A DNA stretch of 64,000 bases from Flectonema sp. DT1601 (Eukaryota; Euglenozoa; Diplonemea; Diplonemida; Diplonemidae), in contig OZ025808.1 in assembly GCA_964019425.1 (NCBI GenBank), positions 682,001 through 746,000 on the forward strand, read 5' to 3'. A model generated the notes under the pieces. That model was not told where the DNA came from and did not search any database. It worked only from the letters and a program-made list of their open reading frames with translations. Position numbers and translations under genes: made by a program. Below are positions 62,886 to 64,000 of the stretch, one piece after another (the first letter of the stretch is position 1; the number at the start of each line of letters is the position of its first letter).

Positions 62886-63365
62886 TTATTTACGCTGACC
62901 GTCACTGAGACCCGGCATGAATTTTTTTGCATCACGAGGAGGATTTAATGTCCAAGTGAATCCAAGTCTTTCTTTTGAAGTGTTTACGAATTTATGTTGA
63001 GTGTTGGGAGGTATTCTAACCAAAACCCCCGGTTTCATAATGTCATGTTCGTTATCAACATAAGCAATACCTTCACCGTGTGTGCAGAATATTAGTTCTT
63101 CGGAACCGTCATGTTGGTGAAAAGGAACTTCACATCCAACCTCAACCCACTCAAAACCTGTCGAGTAATGATCAGTTTCAAAGTATGTAAATAAAGTTCT
63201 CGCTGATCCATCAGTTGTGACTGTTTGTACTTTTATTGCTTCATCAGGTGAGCTGCAGAAGTAGTTTCTTTTTGTGTTTTCAGTCATTCTTGAGTGACAA
63301 TATCTCCTGTGTTGAGGAAATAAAAACCTCATTGACATTGATGACGACCACGATGATTGAATCAT
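62886..63365 (-). CDS. Small cupin, possibly mitochondrial
   Basis: 159 residues from ATG at 63365. The first ~35 residues are Ser/Arg/Phe-rich without acids (MIQSSWSSSMSMRFLFPQHR), as in mitochondrial presequences. Residues ~45-150 are a cupin barrel: motif 1 reads HQHDGSEELIFCTHGEG (His, His and Glu metal ligands present) and motif 2 reads RIPPNTQHKF (third His). Single-domain cupins bind Fe, Mn or Zn and include dioxygenases, isomerases and sugar-binding proteins; the reaction here is unknown. Acceptor-like TTTTCCTTACAG lies about 60 nt upstream of the ATG. Confidence 0.85.
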   Translation of the reverse strand: MIQSSWSSSMSMRFLFPQHRRYCHSRMTENTKRNYFCSSPDEAIKVQTVTTDGSARTLFTYFETDHYSTGFEWVEVGCEVPFHQHDGSEELIFCTHGEGIAYVDNEHDIMKPGVLVRIPPNTQHKFVNTSKERLGFTWTLNPPRDAKKFMPGLSDGQRK

Positions 63366-63761
63366 TAGGTGTTGGGATTGCAATGTTTTTTTACAAAAAC
63401 AACAAACACTTCTGAATTCACCCTGTAAGGAAAATGTTGATAAAATAATAATAAGAAAACCTTATCAGGTCTTCCCTAACATAATTCTTAAGAACGACTG
63501 CTTCTTTATAATTGGTTTGTTATCCTGTAAAGAAAAGTCTGATTTTTTTTTTTTGATTTTTTTTTTTTTTTTGCTCTTTTCACCTTCTCAACTGACACTG
63601 ATGGCAAGTAACAGAATAATACTTTTGATTATGAAATGCGGTGGACAAAAAACTTAATTTTTTTTTTTTTTTTTTTTTGCCACCTCCGTAATGAAGAACC
63701 ATATTAAAGGATACCAGGATACGTGTTTAGTACAAACCTATATACTATAAAAAGAAACATT
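63366..63761. other. Intergenic spacer
   Basis: About 400 bp with T10, T16 and T20 runs between 63540 and 63680. It separates the cupin ATG from the RRP41 stop. No gene seen. Confidence 0.55.
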
Positions 63762-64000
63762 CTATTTCTCTTTTGCTCTTGTTTGAAATTGGAGTTCTGC
63801 ATTTGCAACAACTTTTTGTCTAATCTGTGAATGAATCTTATTACAAGCTTTAATGGTATCAGCCATGAGTGAGTCGAGCTGATCAGCTTCTAATTGGTAG
63901 TCATGGGTCATCATAGCAATTGATTCTGATGATGGTAAAACACAAAGATTTAAATATGGTCCAGTTCCTCTGGATTCTTGATCAGTGACGTCAACCAGAG
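63762..64000 (-). CDS. RRP41: Exosome core subunit RRP41, C-terminal part
   Basis: The last 79 codons of a gene cut by the window edge. The frame reads LVDVTDQESRGTGPYLNLCV, then LPSSESIAMMTHDYQLEADQ, then a C-terminal helix ending KEK and TAG. This fits the second half of RNase PH-fold exosome subunits, where a D-L/V-x-x-E turn leads to a strand (LALALLPASGQIALLEMDAR in human EXOSC4) and a long terminal helix. RRP41 is closest by recollection; RRP46 or MTR3 remain possible. It works in 3'-to-5' RNA processing and decay in nucleus and cytosol. The catalytic-like N-terminal part is outside the window. Confidence 0.8.
   Translation of the reverse strand, partial: LVDVTDQESRGTGPYLNLCVLPSSESIAMMTHDYQLEADQLDSLMADTIKACNKIHSQIRQKVVANAELQFQTRAKEK

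Noticed and set aside
1-64000. Integrated viral or retroelement remnants
   Set aside because: No reverse transcriptase, integrase, capsid or long terminal repeat signal was seen in any frame; the NTase-like domain alone is not evidence of viral origin.

Overview
The window is nuclear DNA of a unicellular eukaryote that I cannot place more precisely. It has long reading frames, short GT-AG introns, standard stop codons (TAA, TAG and TGA all used), eukaryote-type arginyl-tRNA synthetase and exosome RRP41, and many eukaryotic signalling domains (SAM, WW, ubiquitin-like, ankyrin, RanBP2 zinc finger, F-box). A PKA-RII-type docking domain suggests a cell with a cilium or flagellum. No rRNA, tRNA, CRISPR array, retroelement or viral gene was found.

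Layout: two unidirectional gene clusters point at each other. From 1 to 12.2 kb all eight supported or candidate genes are on the + strand: a coiled-coil protein cut by the window edge, arginyl-tRNA synthetase, a SAM/Lys-Gly-rich protein, an RII-docking/phosphoglucomutase-like pseudoenzyme, three very small multi-exon genes missed by simple ORF finding, and a helical PPR-like protein. From 15.9 to 64 kb all fourteen genes are on the - strand: a PARP/nucleotidyltransferase/PNKP fusion, a 3233-residue repeat protein, a multi-ubiquitin-like scaffold, a short coiled coil, an ankyrin/RanBP2 protein with about 36 units of a 60-bp repeat, an EGF-like membrane protein, a SAM protein, a 2157-residue protein with 16 NGxxG repeats, a WW protein, a PH/PDZ/zinc-ribbon protein, an unknown protein, an F-box protein, a cupin and the end of RRP41. 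The clusters converge on a 3.7-kb gene-poor zone (12.2-15.9 kb) that is visibly richer in G+C around 13.0-14.4 kb.

Gene structure: eleven introns can be set by frame (plus a 30-nt candidate), with 5' ends GTATGN, GTTTGT or GTAAGT. Most end in an A-rich AAACAG-like 3' site rather than a pyrimidine tract. In contrast, several genes have a pyrimidine-rich AG 0-21 nt before their ATG. With the unidirectional clusters this is compatible with spliced-leader trans-splicing, which the sequence alone cannot prove. Long A or T homopolymers fill the intergenic DNA and even sit inside introns.

The most striking gene is the 1974-residue DNA-repair fusion at 15.9-21.8 kb: BRCT-like, WGR, PARP regulatory, PARP4-like catalytic domain with an H-Y-E triad, a Gly-rich linker, a GSDIDL nucleotidyltransferase-like domain, then a PNKP-like module whose phosphatase half has lost its catalytic aspartates while the kinase Walker A is intact.
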